From Pseudopyrenochaeta lycopersici (taxonomy: Eukaryota; Ascomycota; Dothideomycetes; Pleosporales; Pseudopyrenochaetaceae), in NCBI GenBank assembly GCA_003313425.1, contig NHZP01000021.1:806001-870000 (forward strand): a stretch of DNA of 64,000 nt. Reading direction: 5' to 3'. The notes under the pieces were generated by a model, which made no database searches, had not been told where the DNA came from, and worked only from the letters and a program-made list of their open reading frames with translations. This document shows, one piece after another, positions 36,574 to 46,133 of this stretch. A program made the position numbers and the translations under genes. The first letter of the stretch is position 1; every line of letters begins with the position of its first letter.

Positions 36574-37606
36574 CTATTGAAACCTCCATCTCCCTAGTAG
36601 TCCGCAGGACTCCAATTTCACAGTAGCGGTGTCCATGCCATATTCGAAATTACCAGTACTCGGTCCACGGACCACACGTTCTGTCCAATTGTGCGTGTTC
36701 TTGACCCAAATCCGATTGTACAGACTCCGCTTATCCCACTTCAGGATCATCTCTGCGCCATTTTCATGGCTATTTGGATCCTTATACTTCTTCGGTGGGC
36801 ATTCATCCACATTGCCTTTTGATACCTGCCGTTGCCCTCATGTACCTGTTATAATGCTGGATGGAGTGGAGATCGTAAGGAGTTTCAGCGTCGGGCGTCC
36901 GCTCGTAATGATGCATATATTTCATACCTTGCACATACGACACACCGCTTAAGCTGTACTTTGCTGCAATTCGAAGATCTGTGCAAAGTTTGGGGAGGGG
37001 GGCATCAGGGTTGTCTGCGCGTATGCGAGCGATCGCGTAGCCGAAATCGATAAGTTTCGTGCAATCGTACTTCATAAATCTTTTGCGACCGGCACATTGG
37101 TGCTCGTACACCTGAAAAGCAAGTATCTGAATCAAAACCCTTATGCCGATGCTTACCATCCCTATACTTGGTTCGCAATTTAGTTCATCACTGTGACGAG
37201 ACCGCTTTATCCAATACATGCCCAAGCTAATGCGAAACAGTGGTGACGGACGCATCTTCGCCCATCCAAAGATCCCATACCTATTCTCTAAATTTCTGCC
37301 CGACATCTTATCATCAACCCAAATCGCTATAGTCCTGTAAGGAACTTTCAAGTCCCACTTGCTTTCGATCGGTGAGGTGTTACCAATGTAGTACCGGGGT
37401 TGAGAAGATACAAGCTGAGAACTATTAGTTCGCTCAAAAAGAAAGATCTTATGACCAGTGTATTTTAAGGCTGTACCAACTTGAATGCCACCGGGATCGG
37501 CTTGCTGGAAGGGATGGGCGGAGGAAGAATGACGCAAGAACCAACAGAGATAGTCAGGAAATGACAAGTAAGAGCTATAGCAAGGGCGCTTACTAGGCAG
37601 ATGCAA
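36574..37606 (-). CDS. Orphan protein, gene model uncertain
   Basis: An open frame of 267 codons (37606-36803) plus a 78-codon frame (36810-36574). An intron with GTACAT donor and AATAG acceptor (about 36845 to 36770) would join them in phase, giving ...QHYN-S-HENGAEMILKWDKR.... A second, in-frame intron of 45 nt is likely (GTAAGC...TTTTCAG, before VYEHQCAGRKRF). The true start is not resolved: the frame opens without an ATG, and an acceptor (CTTCCAG) before QADPGGIQVG suggests an upstream exon. No domain recognised. It resembles its neighbours only in being a lineage-specific-looking soluble protein. Confidence 0.45.
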
Positions 37607-37719
37607 ATATTCTGTCAGAATGTTAAGATAGCCATAGGAAGAATCATAGGAAGAATAACATCAAACAAGGAGAACAAGCAATCCGCTAACCTGTATGAAT
37701 ACCACTTTAAGGTGACAAA

Positions 37720-38019
37720 TCAAATCAGCTTGCAATCATATCCTGGGAGCATTTGCTTCACTAAGTAAAGAGACGGTGAAAGTGAAGTTGTTCTTCCTCG
37801 ACGACGCTCGCGTACGTCTCCATTTTTTAACCATACTAGGGCAACTTCATCATTGTACAAAAAGATTATCGCATAGTTTTCCATGAGGGCCCATACGAAA
37901 TGGCCTGTACCTCGGAAACATTTGATCTGGTCGATGTAGGAATCCGAGATGGGGAACCTCGTGAACTGCAAGTATTTCCGAGGTGCTGTGGCATCATCCA
38001 CGATTGTAAAATCATTCAT
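37720..38019 (-). CDS. Small orphan protein
   Basis: 99 codons from an ATG at 38019. Composition is protein-like with several aromatic/aliphatic strands (FTRFPISDSYIDQIKCF, NYAIIFLYNDEVALVWL) and a basic segment RERRRGRTTS. It could be a free-standing gene or the first exon of the orphan gene downstream (36574-37606) through a donor such as GTACGC. I could not decide. No family recognised. Confidence 0.4.
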   Translation of the reverse strand: MNDFTIVDDATAPRKYLQFTRFPISDSYIDQIKCFRGTGHFVWALMENYAIIFLYNDEVALVWLKNGDVRERRRGRTTSLSPSLYLVKQMLPGYDCKLI

Positions 38020-38282
38020 AATATCACAAAGTGGAGGTTAGCTATGATTGGGCTGTGACCATGCTTTCAGGCGAACAATGTGGGTACAAGAGCATTCAAA
38101 GTTGAGTGATTGTCCTCGCAACCTGCTTTCACCGTCGCTATGGCAGCACACCCGGCGTTATCTATCAATGAAACCCCCGCTCAAAATTTTCCTCAACATA
38201 ACATAAACGCTCCCTTGCCTCAACTCTACAGCTCCAGCTCATCTACCCCCAGTAATTTACACAAATCAAGGTACAGCACAGA

Positions 38283-40508
38283 ATGTCCCTATCCTTGCCG
38301 AGCTCGAACGTGGGCAATCTCCGAGACATCTTCTCGCGCCATGACAATGAGAAAATAAATCCTAGCCTCCAGCGCGCCCTCTCAGTACTTCAACTTCACG
38401 ATCTTGAAGGCCTTGAACAACAATTCCTGCGGACGGACGCCTTCCTCAAGCCATGGGCATTGTTTCGAGACTCTATCTTCGTCTTGCAGCCCGACGCTAT
38501 GCCCCATCCAACTCTACTAGGTACCTCTGGGATTGCAGGCGGTATCACGCGCCTGGAATTGCTCTGGTTCTATACGCAGTTTGATGAGAATTCGCGACGC
38601 TACGATCCGCGCGCAGACAAAGATAGCCGAGAATATACACCGGACAGCGGCGTATATGGTGGGATAGATAAGAGTCATTGGCAGGTCCAAGACTACGAGA
38701 AACACCTATATGCGTGGCTGCTGCAGGAGTTTAAGGTAGGTAAGAGGCGCAATCCGTGGGGTTTTGATTACTTCGAGCTCAGGAACATTTGCTCCGCGTG
38801 GGAAACCGTCTTCGTACCCATCATTGATGCTGTTCGTGTCTCTTACAGCGTCAAGGGAAGAAAAAGTTACGGGCGGCTGGCGCTTTTCATTGAGAGCATA
38901 TGCCCCTCCCGGCTCGCATTCCCAGAAGGCAATGTTGGCATTGCTGAGGGTAGTTTGATGTCACCGACGCCATTTCGTATCGTTTCTGTACCAAAGAAAT
39001 TTGGCAACAACGAGGGCGCAACAATCGATAGGCCTGCGGTTCAACATGGCGTATTGACAAAGAAGCACTATGACGACGCTGAAAGAGAACTTCGCGATGT
39101 GTATCCGCAGTACGGTGGATTAGTAGAGCGACCGAAGTTCAAGCACAGAATTGAGGAGTGGCTCGCTGAGCAACGTATGCGGGTTGATCGTACCAAGGCT
39201 GCAGAAGAGCACGGAGAGATCAAAGGTTTTCAGTCTCAGGTCTCCCAGCGAGATGATAGAGGAAGCCCATCTGGGACCGGTCAATCAGGTAACAGGAGTA
39301 AACGACAAGTCTCGCATGACGGGAACACAAGTCCTATCAAACGTTACTCAGACAGCATCCGACGCTCCCTTTCGCTAGGCATCTCAACTAGAGTGTACAA
39401 GAAGGGGCCGAAGAGTCCGCTCCATGGCGTCACGCGACAAGTACACATCTCAGACGAGGTACCGCACTGTATGACGTCGCCAGTCTTGAAGCCAGTACAC
39501 AATGTAAGGGAGCAGAGTATCTCATCCTTGGCATCGATTGATACTGTGGTCACACATCCACCCCGCCCTAAACCATCGCAAGTAAATGCTTCCGAGAAGA
39601 GTATCTATGAGTCAATGGGCAACTCAAACCCATTCATCGAGCATGTCATCAATGAGCATAATGAACAGCGAGCATGTGCGAAAACAAATGCTTCAGTGTC
39701 CTCGTCGATGGGTCAGCCGAGCGCGGTCCAGCGCCCACTACAAAATAATCATGGCGAGTTAATGCAAAATGAGACCAAATATATTTGGCAGAAGGGGTCT
39801 CATGCTGATGTTCGTGTTCCGAGTTACGAAGGGACGGGCTACGCGGATGAGATATCACTTACCAATCTTTGTGCAAGCCGAAGGCTCGCAGCGCATAAGA
39901 CAGAGTTAAGACGTAAACCTCAGTCACCGACGCGTATACCTGGCCCTATAAAACCAATTCCATATGTTGGCCATCTTCGCGCTGCGGCGAACGACACTTG
40001 TCGCGGCTCAGTGCCTAGCCCTCTCGCATGGGCCGGTGCTACGCCACCAAAACACGTAGATTGGCCAGAAAATCCACCTCCTAAGGCTACTGCATGGCCT
40101 GGTTTTGAATCTGACGAAGAAGTTGTATCCCCCGCTCCATCAGAAAGTTCAGAACGCTGGGATCCTACTCAGGGCCAAGTTAGCAGCTCACGCCCGCGGC
40201 AGCTCAATTACGAACACTTGGATAACATGAAACGAATCGTGTCAAAGGATAATATTCGTGCTGCCCTTGCTGGTATTTCACAAGAGAGCTTCATTGAAGA
40301 CTTGGCGCCTCCTGTGCCGAAAGTGCAGTATGTCCCTGAACAGATAGGAAATATGAGCGCTGGGGCTTCTCTGCGAACGTACAATACACACCTATTTCCA
40401 CGCAAAGGTACACCCTTTGGGGGCTCAGTAGCCGGAAACAAGAGAGTAGTTGAGGTTGTTGATGCGAATGCGAAGGAGGCGATCAAGGGCGAGCTCAGAA
40501 AGGACTAG
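38283..40508 (+). CDS. Large orphan protein, ordered N-terminus and disordered Ser/Pro-rich C-terminus
   Basis: A single exon of 741 codons with ATG at 38283. Residues about 1-220 look folded (GGITRLELLWFYTQFDE, WQVQDYEKHLYAWLLQEF, FDYFELRNICSAWETVF). The remainder is low-complexity Ser/Pro/Arg/Lys sequence with short repeated-style motifs (SPIKRYSDSIRRSLSLG, PRPKPSQ, WPENPPPKATAWPGF). No domain was recognised. The length without a stop and the codon-level continuity make a real gene very likely. A scaffold or regulatory role is only a guess from the disorder. Confidence 0.75.
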   Translation: MSLSLPSSNVGNLRDIFSRHDNEKINPSLQRALSVLQLHDLEGLEQQFLRTDAFLKPWALFRDSIFVLQPDAMPHPTLLGTSGIAGGITRLELLWFYTQFDENSRRYDPRADKDSREYTPDSGVYGGIDKSHWQVQDYEKHLYAWLLQEFKVGKRRNPWGFDYFELRNICSAWETVFVPIIDAVRVSYSVKGRKSYGRLALFIESICPSRLAFPEGNVGIAEGSLMSPTPFRIVSVPKKFGNNEGATIDRPAVQHGVLTKKHYDDAERELRDVYPQYGGLVERPKFKHRIEEWLAEQRMRVDRTKAAEEHGEIKGFQSQVSQRDDRGSPSGTGQSGNRSKRQVSHDGNTSPIKRYSDSIRRSLSLGISTRVYKKGPKSPLHGVTRQVHISDEVPHCMTSPVLKPVHNVREQSISSLASIDTVVTHPPRPKPSQVNASEKSIYESMGNSNPFIEHVINEHNEQRACAKTNASVSSSMGQPSAVQRPLQNNHGELMQNETKYIWQKGSHADVRVPSYEGTGYADEISLTNLCASRRLAAHKTELRRKPQSPTRIPGPIKPIPYVGHLRAAANDTCRGSVPSPLAWAGATPPKHVDWPENPPPKATAWPGFESDEEVVSPAPSESSERWDPTQGQVSSSRPRQLNYEHLDNMKRIVSKDNIRAALAGISQESFIEDLAPPVPKVQYVPEQIGNMSAGASLRTYNTHLFPRKGTPFGGSVAGNKRVVEVVDANAKEAIKGELRKD

Positions 40509-40981
40509 ATAGGTTGAGAGATTGGTGGTAGCGCCACATGGATTGAATAACCATTGAGGCAATGGAGGAGATGGATTGAAACTTGGCATCAAGAAGATCA
40601 ATTTATAGATTTCGCTGGCACCGAGTGTGCGAAAATCATCTGATGGACTTCCTAGTGCTTCCAATTGCTTCGAATTGGACAGAGTTCGTTGTGATACCGG
40701 AATGAAGTGCGCCGTACAGCATTGTGCAGGTACGAAGTCAGAATTCTTCTAGTGAATGATAGAACATAGAGATACAGATCATCTAAAGATGTCATAGCTA
40801 TTGTTCGTAGTAATGGGTATTACAAAGGATTCGCAGTTGAAGATTGACAATCAATTGGGGCCCGTGCACTGTGTTTGTTTCCGGAGTTAGCGCCTCGGGT
40901 TCACTCACACAGGCAGCCGCATCTCTCTCCGCGCCAGCCAACACATTCTGCAACAATCCAAATTCTAGTGAGGGGTGCATT
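40509..40981. other. Intergenic, nothing seen
   Basis: About 470 bp between two plus-strand genes. An open lead-in upstream of the next gene (from 40844) has an earlier ATG but non-conserved-looking sequence. Confidence 0.5.
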
Positions 40982-41683
40982 ATGGAATTACGACCGCCAC
41001 TTCTTAGGCTCCCACGTGAGCTTCGTGATCATATCATGGGATACGTCTTTGAGGAATTCAAGCAGAATCGGACGGCCTTTGACCGCCACTACACGTCACA
41101 TCAGCAAGTGGTCACAGCGCCGTTCAGCGATCTGCCCGCAATCTGTAAAGCCTCAGAGCAGCTATACTATGAAACGACTCCAGTCTTTCTAAGTCTTATC
41201 ACGCCAATTCTGGACAACATCGAAACGATATGTTGGCTGAGAAAATGGCTTACAGCCTTGCCTTCCGGAACTGGTTTTTTGGCAATCCGCCAATTTGCCT
41301 TCCGCAACTTCCACGGCCCTGAGCAGATCAAGGGCTATGAACTTATTGGCTTATGCCTGAACTTGCGCCGGTTGGATGTGATGTTTGGCGACGAATATTC
41401 AAATCCAGGCATCGTCCCTTCCCCAGCAATCCAGTCCCTCAGCAACACCTATACCGTGTACGACAGCCTCGACAATATCATTGTCATATACCAGCTTCGA
41501 AGAATCATAGAGATCCCCAAACTTGAACGTTTTAGGTTTGGCTTTCATGACTGGGAGCCATCAATCAGCCTTGGCCGAGCCCGACAGGTAACCGAGTGGC
41601 TACGCGTCAAGTTTCAGGCACAGGGAAGGACTGTGCGTATCGGATGCAGGCAGATGGTTTACGGTGAATTAGATGATGACTAG
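40982..41683 (+). CDS. F-box-like (2EXR-type) protein
   Basis: 233 codons from the ATG at 40982, chosen because the recognisable part starts six residues later. An in-frame ATG at 40844 would add 46 Ser/Ala/Thr-rich residues of no obvious character. The N-terminal LLRLPRELRDHIMGYVFEE is the typical short F-box-like helix pair of fungal 2EXR/F-box proteins. It is followed by the family's usual PAICKASEQLYYETTPVFL ('arrive at a former exon/nest') segment and a C-terminal region of alternating strands. A role as a substrate adaptor is inferred. Single exon, no lesion. Confidence 0.75.
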   Translation: MELRPPLLRLPRELRDHIMGYVFEEFKQNRTAFDRHYTSHQQVVTAPFSDLPAICKASEQLYYETTPVFLSLITPILDNIETICWLRKWLTALPSGTGFLAIRQFAFRNFHGPEQIKGYELIGLCLNLRRLDVMFGDEYSNPGIVPSPAIQSLSNTYTVYDSLDNIIVIYQLRRIIEIPKLERFRFGFHDWEPSISLGRARQVTEWLRVKFQAQGRTVRIGCRQMVYGELDDD

Positions 41684-42452
41684 ATCGATTGTGCGACACA
41701 GATTTATGAGGTCAGAATGGATCAATGCAGTACATCTATGGTGATCTTAGGGACGAGCTCGAACTGCTCCTAGAGAAACACCGACGACGATTCGGTCCCT
41801 CAGCCAACCTACAGTTGAACAGCGTCCTCAGACGGCACAGCAAAAGAACACATTCTGGTAAGAGGAATATAGCAAAGGACACCATCTCTCGCAGCAATAA
41901 GCTAGAAACCCTAGTTTAATCATAATCCAAGCTGTGTTGAGTGCACAATATCACAATACAGTCACGCAGATGCGCACTGCACGGTAGAATGGTAAAGAAC
42001 GCGAAAACGAGAAGGCATAGCAAACGTCGACAAAATAAGAAACAGAATGTATCAGAGCAATGCATGGTGACGCTGGCAATGGCACAAAACGCCACTGCGC
42101 TACGGTGTGCGAGCGAATTGGGATAGACCATTGAACGTCGAACCCTAAAAGATAGAGCAATGCTCTTCCAGGAGGCTTTAGCTTGGCAAAAACATATTAT
42201 CGCGGGTAGGAGGGTAAGCTGCAGTCTCCCTTCGTGTTGAAGCAATAAGTCGCGACATTGCTGAGACATACTGTGATAAGCACAGTTGTGCTGGGATTGA
42301 CCGGTCCAGTAATATGACAGGCTTGGTGATGGATTACGTTCAGACTCAGGGAAAATAAATATATTCTCTAGTACATGATCGACTTGCGTATACCCAAAGC
42401 AGACCTGAAGGCGCAGCTGAGCAAAAACACTGTTAACCAAAATACAAATCTA
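41684..42452. other. Intergenic between convergent genes
   Basis: About 770 bp. A 64-codon frame with an ATG at 41725 (LRDELELLLEKHRRRFG) is too short and lacks support. Otherwise nothing seen. Confidence 0.45.
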
Positions 42453-44273
42453 TCAAGCAGCAAGCTTCTCATCGCCAGCAACAGAAATCTCCTCGACTCT
42501 TTCGTCGAGCCCACTGAGCTTCTCTTGGGAGCTGTCCACTGGCATAAACTCGAACACTGAGAAGATGAATCAGCCTTATAGAACGTAAATGGGTAGGGAA
42601 AGGGGCACCGGAACTTACAGTCGACGGGAGCACCGCGGAAGTGGCGGGCGGGCGTCTTCTTCTTGAAGAGATAATCAATCTCGGCAAAGGATCGATCCTT
42701 GGTCTCGGGAAGGAAGAAGAAGATCCAGATCACCCAGAGCAGACAGAAGCCAAAGTAGAACATGCCCGTCTTTGCACCCCAATTCCATGCAGTGGGATCA
42801 TTGTTGAGCATGCGGGGGTTAAGCTGCTGGACAGCAATCTGGCCGCAGACATAGAGGGCACGACCAATGACGATGGTCTGGGCGCGGACGCGAGACGAGG
42901 CTACCTCGCCCACGATGACATAGGTGGTCGGGCCAAGAGAGACCTTGAAAGCGATCTGGACGAAAATAAGGAAAACGGCAACGGGGATGGCAACGTCCGT
43001 GGCCTTTTTGACGGCGAACCCCATGATTCCAACGATAAGCATGCAGAGGCCAATGGACGCCGAACCGTAAAGGAAGAAGGTGCGGCGGCCAACTGAGCCC
43101 ATGAGGGCAATGGCGATTGCGGTGGCGAAGATGTTGACTGATTGAATACCCATAGTGTAGTTGAAGGCGTCGTTAGCACTCATGCCGATGGCACGGAGCA
43201 TTTGTGCGGCATAGTTGGTAATGGACTGGCCATTGAAGATCTGAATGATCCAGGCCATGCAGACAATGAGTGTGCGGCGCTTGTTCTCGCCGTGAAAGCA
43301 ATCGGCGTAGCTAGCGTTCTTGGCTTCCATCTTCTCCATTTCATTGGTGTGCTTCATAAGGGCAATGGTCTCGCGCATGGACTGCTCGGTGTAGTGACCT
43401 GGGCGGGCCAAGCGGTACAGGCTCTTCTCAGCCTCGTCAATCTTGCCACGGCGGATGAGATACCAAGGCGACTCAGGAGCGAACCAGGCGACGAGGAACA
43501 GAGGGGGAATCCACATCCACTGGAGACCGTAGGGGATCTGCCAGCCGGCGTTGCCTTTAATCCCGATGGTGCCTTTAAGCACGCCAGCGGCCAGGAAGGA
43601 GCCAGCACCCCAGCACATAGACACCCAGGCGGTCAGGTAGCCACGCATGGCGGTGGGGGCAATTTCGGCAGCGTAGGCGGTTGTAAGGGTTTGGAAGATA
43701 CCCCAGGGGATACCGCACACGATGTTACCGACGAGAAGCATTTCAACGCTTTGCGAGAAAAAGAGGATGAAGATGGTGCCTGCCATGAGGACCATGGCGC
43801 CCTAAGGAGCATGTAATTAGTGCGGTTCCAGATCGTCTTATCACAAAGAGACTCACCAAGTACACCCTGCGAGAACCGTAACGAGACTGGAGCCAACCGT
43901 TGAGCAGGAGACCGATGATAGAGCCACAGTTGTTACCGGCGCCGATGATCGTTTGCCATCGGGTCGAGACAACCAGTTCACCCTTCACGTTGAGAGTGTT
44001 GCCGAACCTCAGCCGATAAGCCGGATGGGCGAAAAAGTTATTGATGAGACCGACATCCATCCCCTCCATGACCAGAGCGACAGAGAGAAGCGCGGAGTAG
44101 ATGGCGGCGGGCCGATAGCGTTTGAAGAGCTCCATACGTGGCAGCTTAGTCTCAGCCTCAGAGCTGGCGACAGCGGCCTCGATGAGCTGCTGCTGCGTGA
44201 AGTGAGCGCCGCCATGGACAGAGTGTTGCCGTGTCCCGGCCTCAATCTTAGCGGGGTCCTGCACCGTAGCCAT
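42453..44273 (-). CDS. MFS sugar transporter (sugar-porter family, maltose/alpha-glucoside-like)
   Basis: A proton-coupled sugar importer of the plasma membrane. Exons 44273-43857, 43801-42619 and 42556-42453; introns 43802-43856 (GTGAGT...CTTAG) and 42557-42618 (GTAAGT...TCAG); 1704 nt, 567 codons plus stop. Twelve hydrophobic helices are visible. Landmarks: the loop-2 SRYGSRR motif, the central PESPWYLIRRG motif, the substrate-region FNGQSITNYAAQM, and the C-terminal PETKDRSFAEID. This combination is closest to fungal maltose/alpha-glucoside permeases, but the sugar is not fixed by sequence alone. The cytosolic tail ends in an acidic segment (LDERVEEISVAGDEKLAA). The start is the first ATG before TVQDPAKIEAGT. 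Confidence 0.92.
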
Positions 44274-44871
44274 TGTGATAATAGTCAAAGGAGATGAAGG
44301 ACTGTCGGCTGGCGATCTTCGCCAAAGGGCTGGAGCGATACGATGAAGATTAACCGTGCCGGGTCAATCAGTCGATGCTGGTGAAGGGGGGTAAGTGGGA
44401 AGGATATATGTGTTTTGCCCTCGGTCACTAATAGCCCGAAATTCCTTAGGAATTAGTAGAGCAAGCGAGGCTGCATGGTCACGCCTTGAAGGCGGACGCA
44501 GATAACCCTACAAACGCTAGCGCCGACGACCGCCACGAGGGCCAAGATGCGGGGATTGCTCCCCATGGGGTCAATTGTCCCACTAGATTGTGACGGATGC
44601 TGCCCCTAAGATTCTCAGCTGCGCACGAGCCGCGGAACAGCCGAGCTTCGGGTCCGAGCTTCAGTAATAGCCGCCCAACGGCTCTCTCTAAGCGTATCCC
44701 TGTCAGATTGGTGGGTTAACTGGAACCGGTCGGAACACACGGTAACCCGCTGACTTGGGTCAGATCTCCGTGCTGGGCCGGCGCAGTCTCCACAGCAACC
44801 CCCAGCTTCAGCCAACTGCGTTAGCTTAAGGAGAGAAGGAACTGGTTTCCTCAGCAAGGTGGCGCTCAAGT
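44274..44871. other. Upstream region of the sugar transporter gene
   Basis: About 600 bp with no gene. It should include the transporter promoter on the minus strand. Several short GC-rich inverted segments occur but none is a clear operator. Confidence 0.5.
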
Positions 44872-45388
44872 CCTGTAAAAACTCGTCCTCTTCGACGATC
44901 GCTACCCGTAAAAACTTGCCTGCTCCGCCGAGCGCTAGTAGGGGGTGTGTTCACCAACAGTGGAGGAAAGTCAAGCGGGCGAAGAGCAGCCTATGAAAAT
45001 GCAATGATTAATCTTAAATTGCCCTTAAGCTTTTTAAAAGCGCTAGGCACCTAAACTGTTTAAGAGTAATTAGGGCACATTCTGGGGGTGCATTGGCCCG
45101 CTTACCTCTTCTCCACTGTTTGTCGGAACTCCTCCCCCTACTAGCCCTCGGCGGAGGAGGCATGTTTTTACGGGTAGTTGGGACCTGTCCCACCAGGAGA
45201 ACCCTTACCGTAGATTGAATTTATCCAGTAAGATTGCTGATTATAATGGGGCATCTCATGCTGCGATGTTGCAAGCGGTTAGTTGTGCGAAACCTCAGGG
45301 TTTATCATTTGCTTGCTTACTACAGCCCCACAGCGAGTGGGCCCTCTCCCCTGCTAGCGGTTGTCAAAGAAGACGAGTTTTTACGGTA
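44872..45388. mobile_element. Older MITE-like element interrupted by a younger copy
   Basis: The sequence GTAAAAACTCGTC(C/T)TCTT(C/T)GAC near 44875-44898 recurs in inverted orientation at about 45362-45386. Subtracting the inner 270-bp element leaves about 245 bp, much the same size. The outer arms also resemble the inner arms (ACCGTAAAAAC and a CGCTAG(C/T)AGGGG block), so both look like one family, with the outer copy older and more diverged. Confidence 0.5.
44905..45174. mobile_element. MITE with long terminal inverted repeats, TA target duplication
   Basis: The left arm 44905-44980 and right arm 45096-45174 are inverted copies of about 76-79 bp. Shared blocks are CCCGTAAAAAC, CTCCGCCGAG, GCTAGTAGGGGG and AACAGTGGAG...AAGCGGGC. 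The element is about 270 bp, contains no coding capacity, and is flanked on both sides by TA (44903-44904 and 45175-45176). TA duplication plus terminal inverted repeats points to mobilisation by a Tc1/mariner- or Pogo-type transposase in trans. No transposase is in the window. Confidence 0.78.
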
Positions 45389-46133
45389 GTAGTTATTGAT
45401 TTGTTAGATTGCCAGTGCGACGGTTGGACCTCGCGGAACCAGGTGCGGTCGAACACCACATCCTAGTCATATATCGCAAGTAGAAGAGATACAGAAATAT
45501 CATTCCATTGAAGTTTCACTGCTTCATGCTGCGATGTGGCGTTCGCATTCCAATGTCGATCGCCTCAGGGGAACAAGTGAGATCGACTTTTACGGCCGGT
45601 ATATAGCACGAATTGGAACAAGTCCTTTCAAATACGTCCATAGAGCATCACAAGCAAGCTCTCGCCACTGCTCCGAAAGCAGTTTGAATAAGAGTATGTT
45701 GCAAACAACGCGCTGTGACCTGGGGTACGGTGGGCTCACTAGCGCGCTCACTTGCGCGCTTGACGTGCGAGCTCGCGCATGAGAAACATGTCCAAGTGGA
45801 CCCACGTGCGCGATCACGCATGCGTACACGCTGCTCGCACTCCTACCGTATACTGGCCCCTGTAGTAGGCCGTGCTCAGCTCTCCCCTATATAGCTGGCT
45901 CTTCTGAGCCTCATAGATCACCTAGGTTATTGCCATGGGCGTCAGGAAAGCTTAGTAATTGATCATTTTAAAACAGCCGAAGCTCAGGTTCAAATGCGGA
46001 AATGGATTTTGTAAGTCACTAGCGCTGGGTATTGTACAGCTATTAAGGGAACATGGATGCACGTAGTAGCAACAGATCAGCACCAAACACATAGCGCGCC
46101 ATCTTGTCAGGCTGGCATAGTAGTCTGGACATC
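45389..46133. other. Intergenic, repeat remnants
   Basis: A diverged direct duplication shares CATGCTGCGATGT followed about 36-38 bp later by CCTCAGGG (45257-45300 and 45525-45570). Around 45738-45757 there is a GC-rich hairpin (AGCGCGC/GCGCGCT) within a CG-dense alternating stretch. A TATATAG motif at about 45890 has no gene after it. No coding sequence is supported. Confidence 0.45.

Noticed and set aside
36574..38019. Joining the 99-codon frame at 37720-38019 to the downstream orphan gene
   Set aside because: Possible donors would need an unusually long intron (about 300 nt) or untested micro-exons; left as separate entries.
43142..43816. 224-codon open frame on plus
   Set aside because: Lies antisense to the sugar transporter, whose helices, motifs and introns are clear; the frame is a shadow of its codon bias.
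45885..45950. TATATAG element as a promoter
   Set aside because: The only ATG that follows opens six codons; no gene is present downstream on plus.
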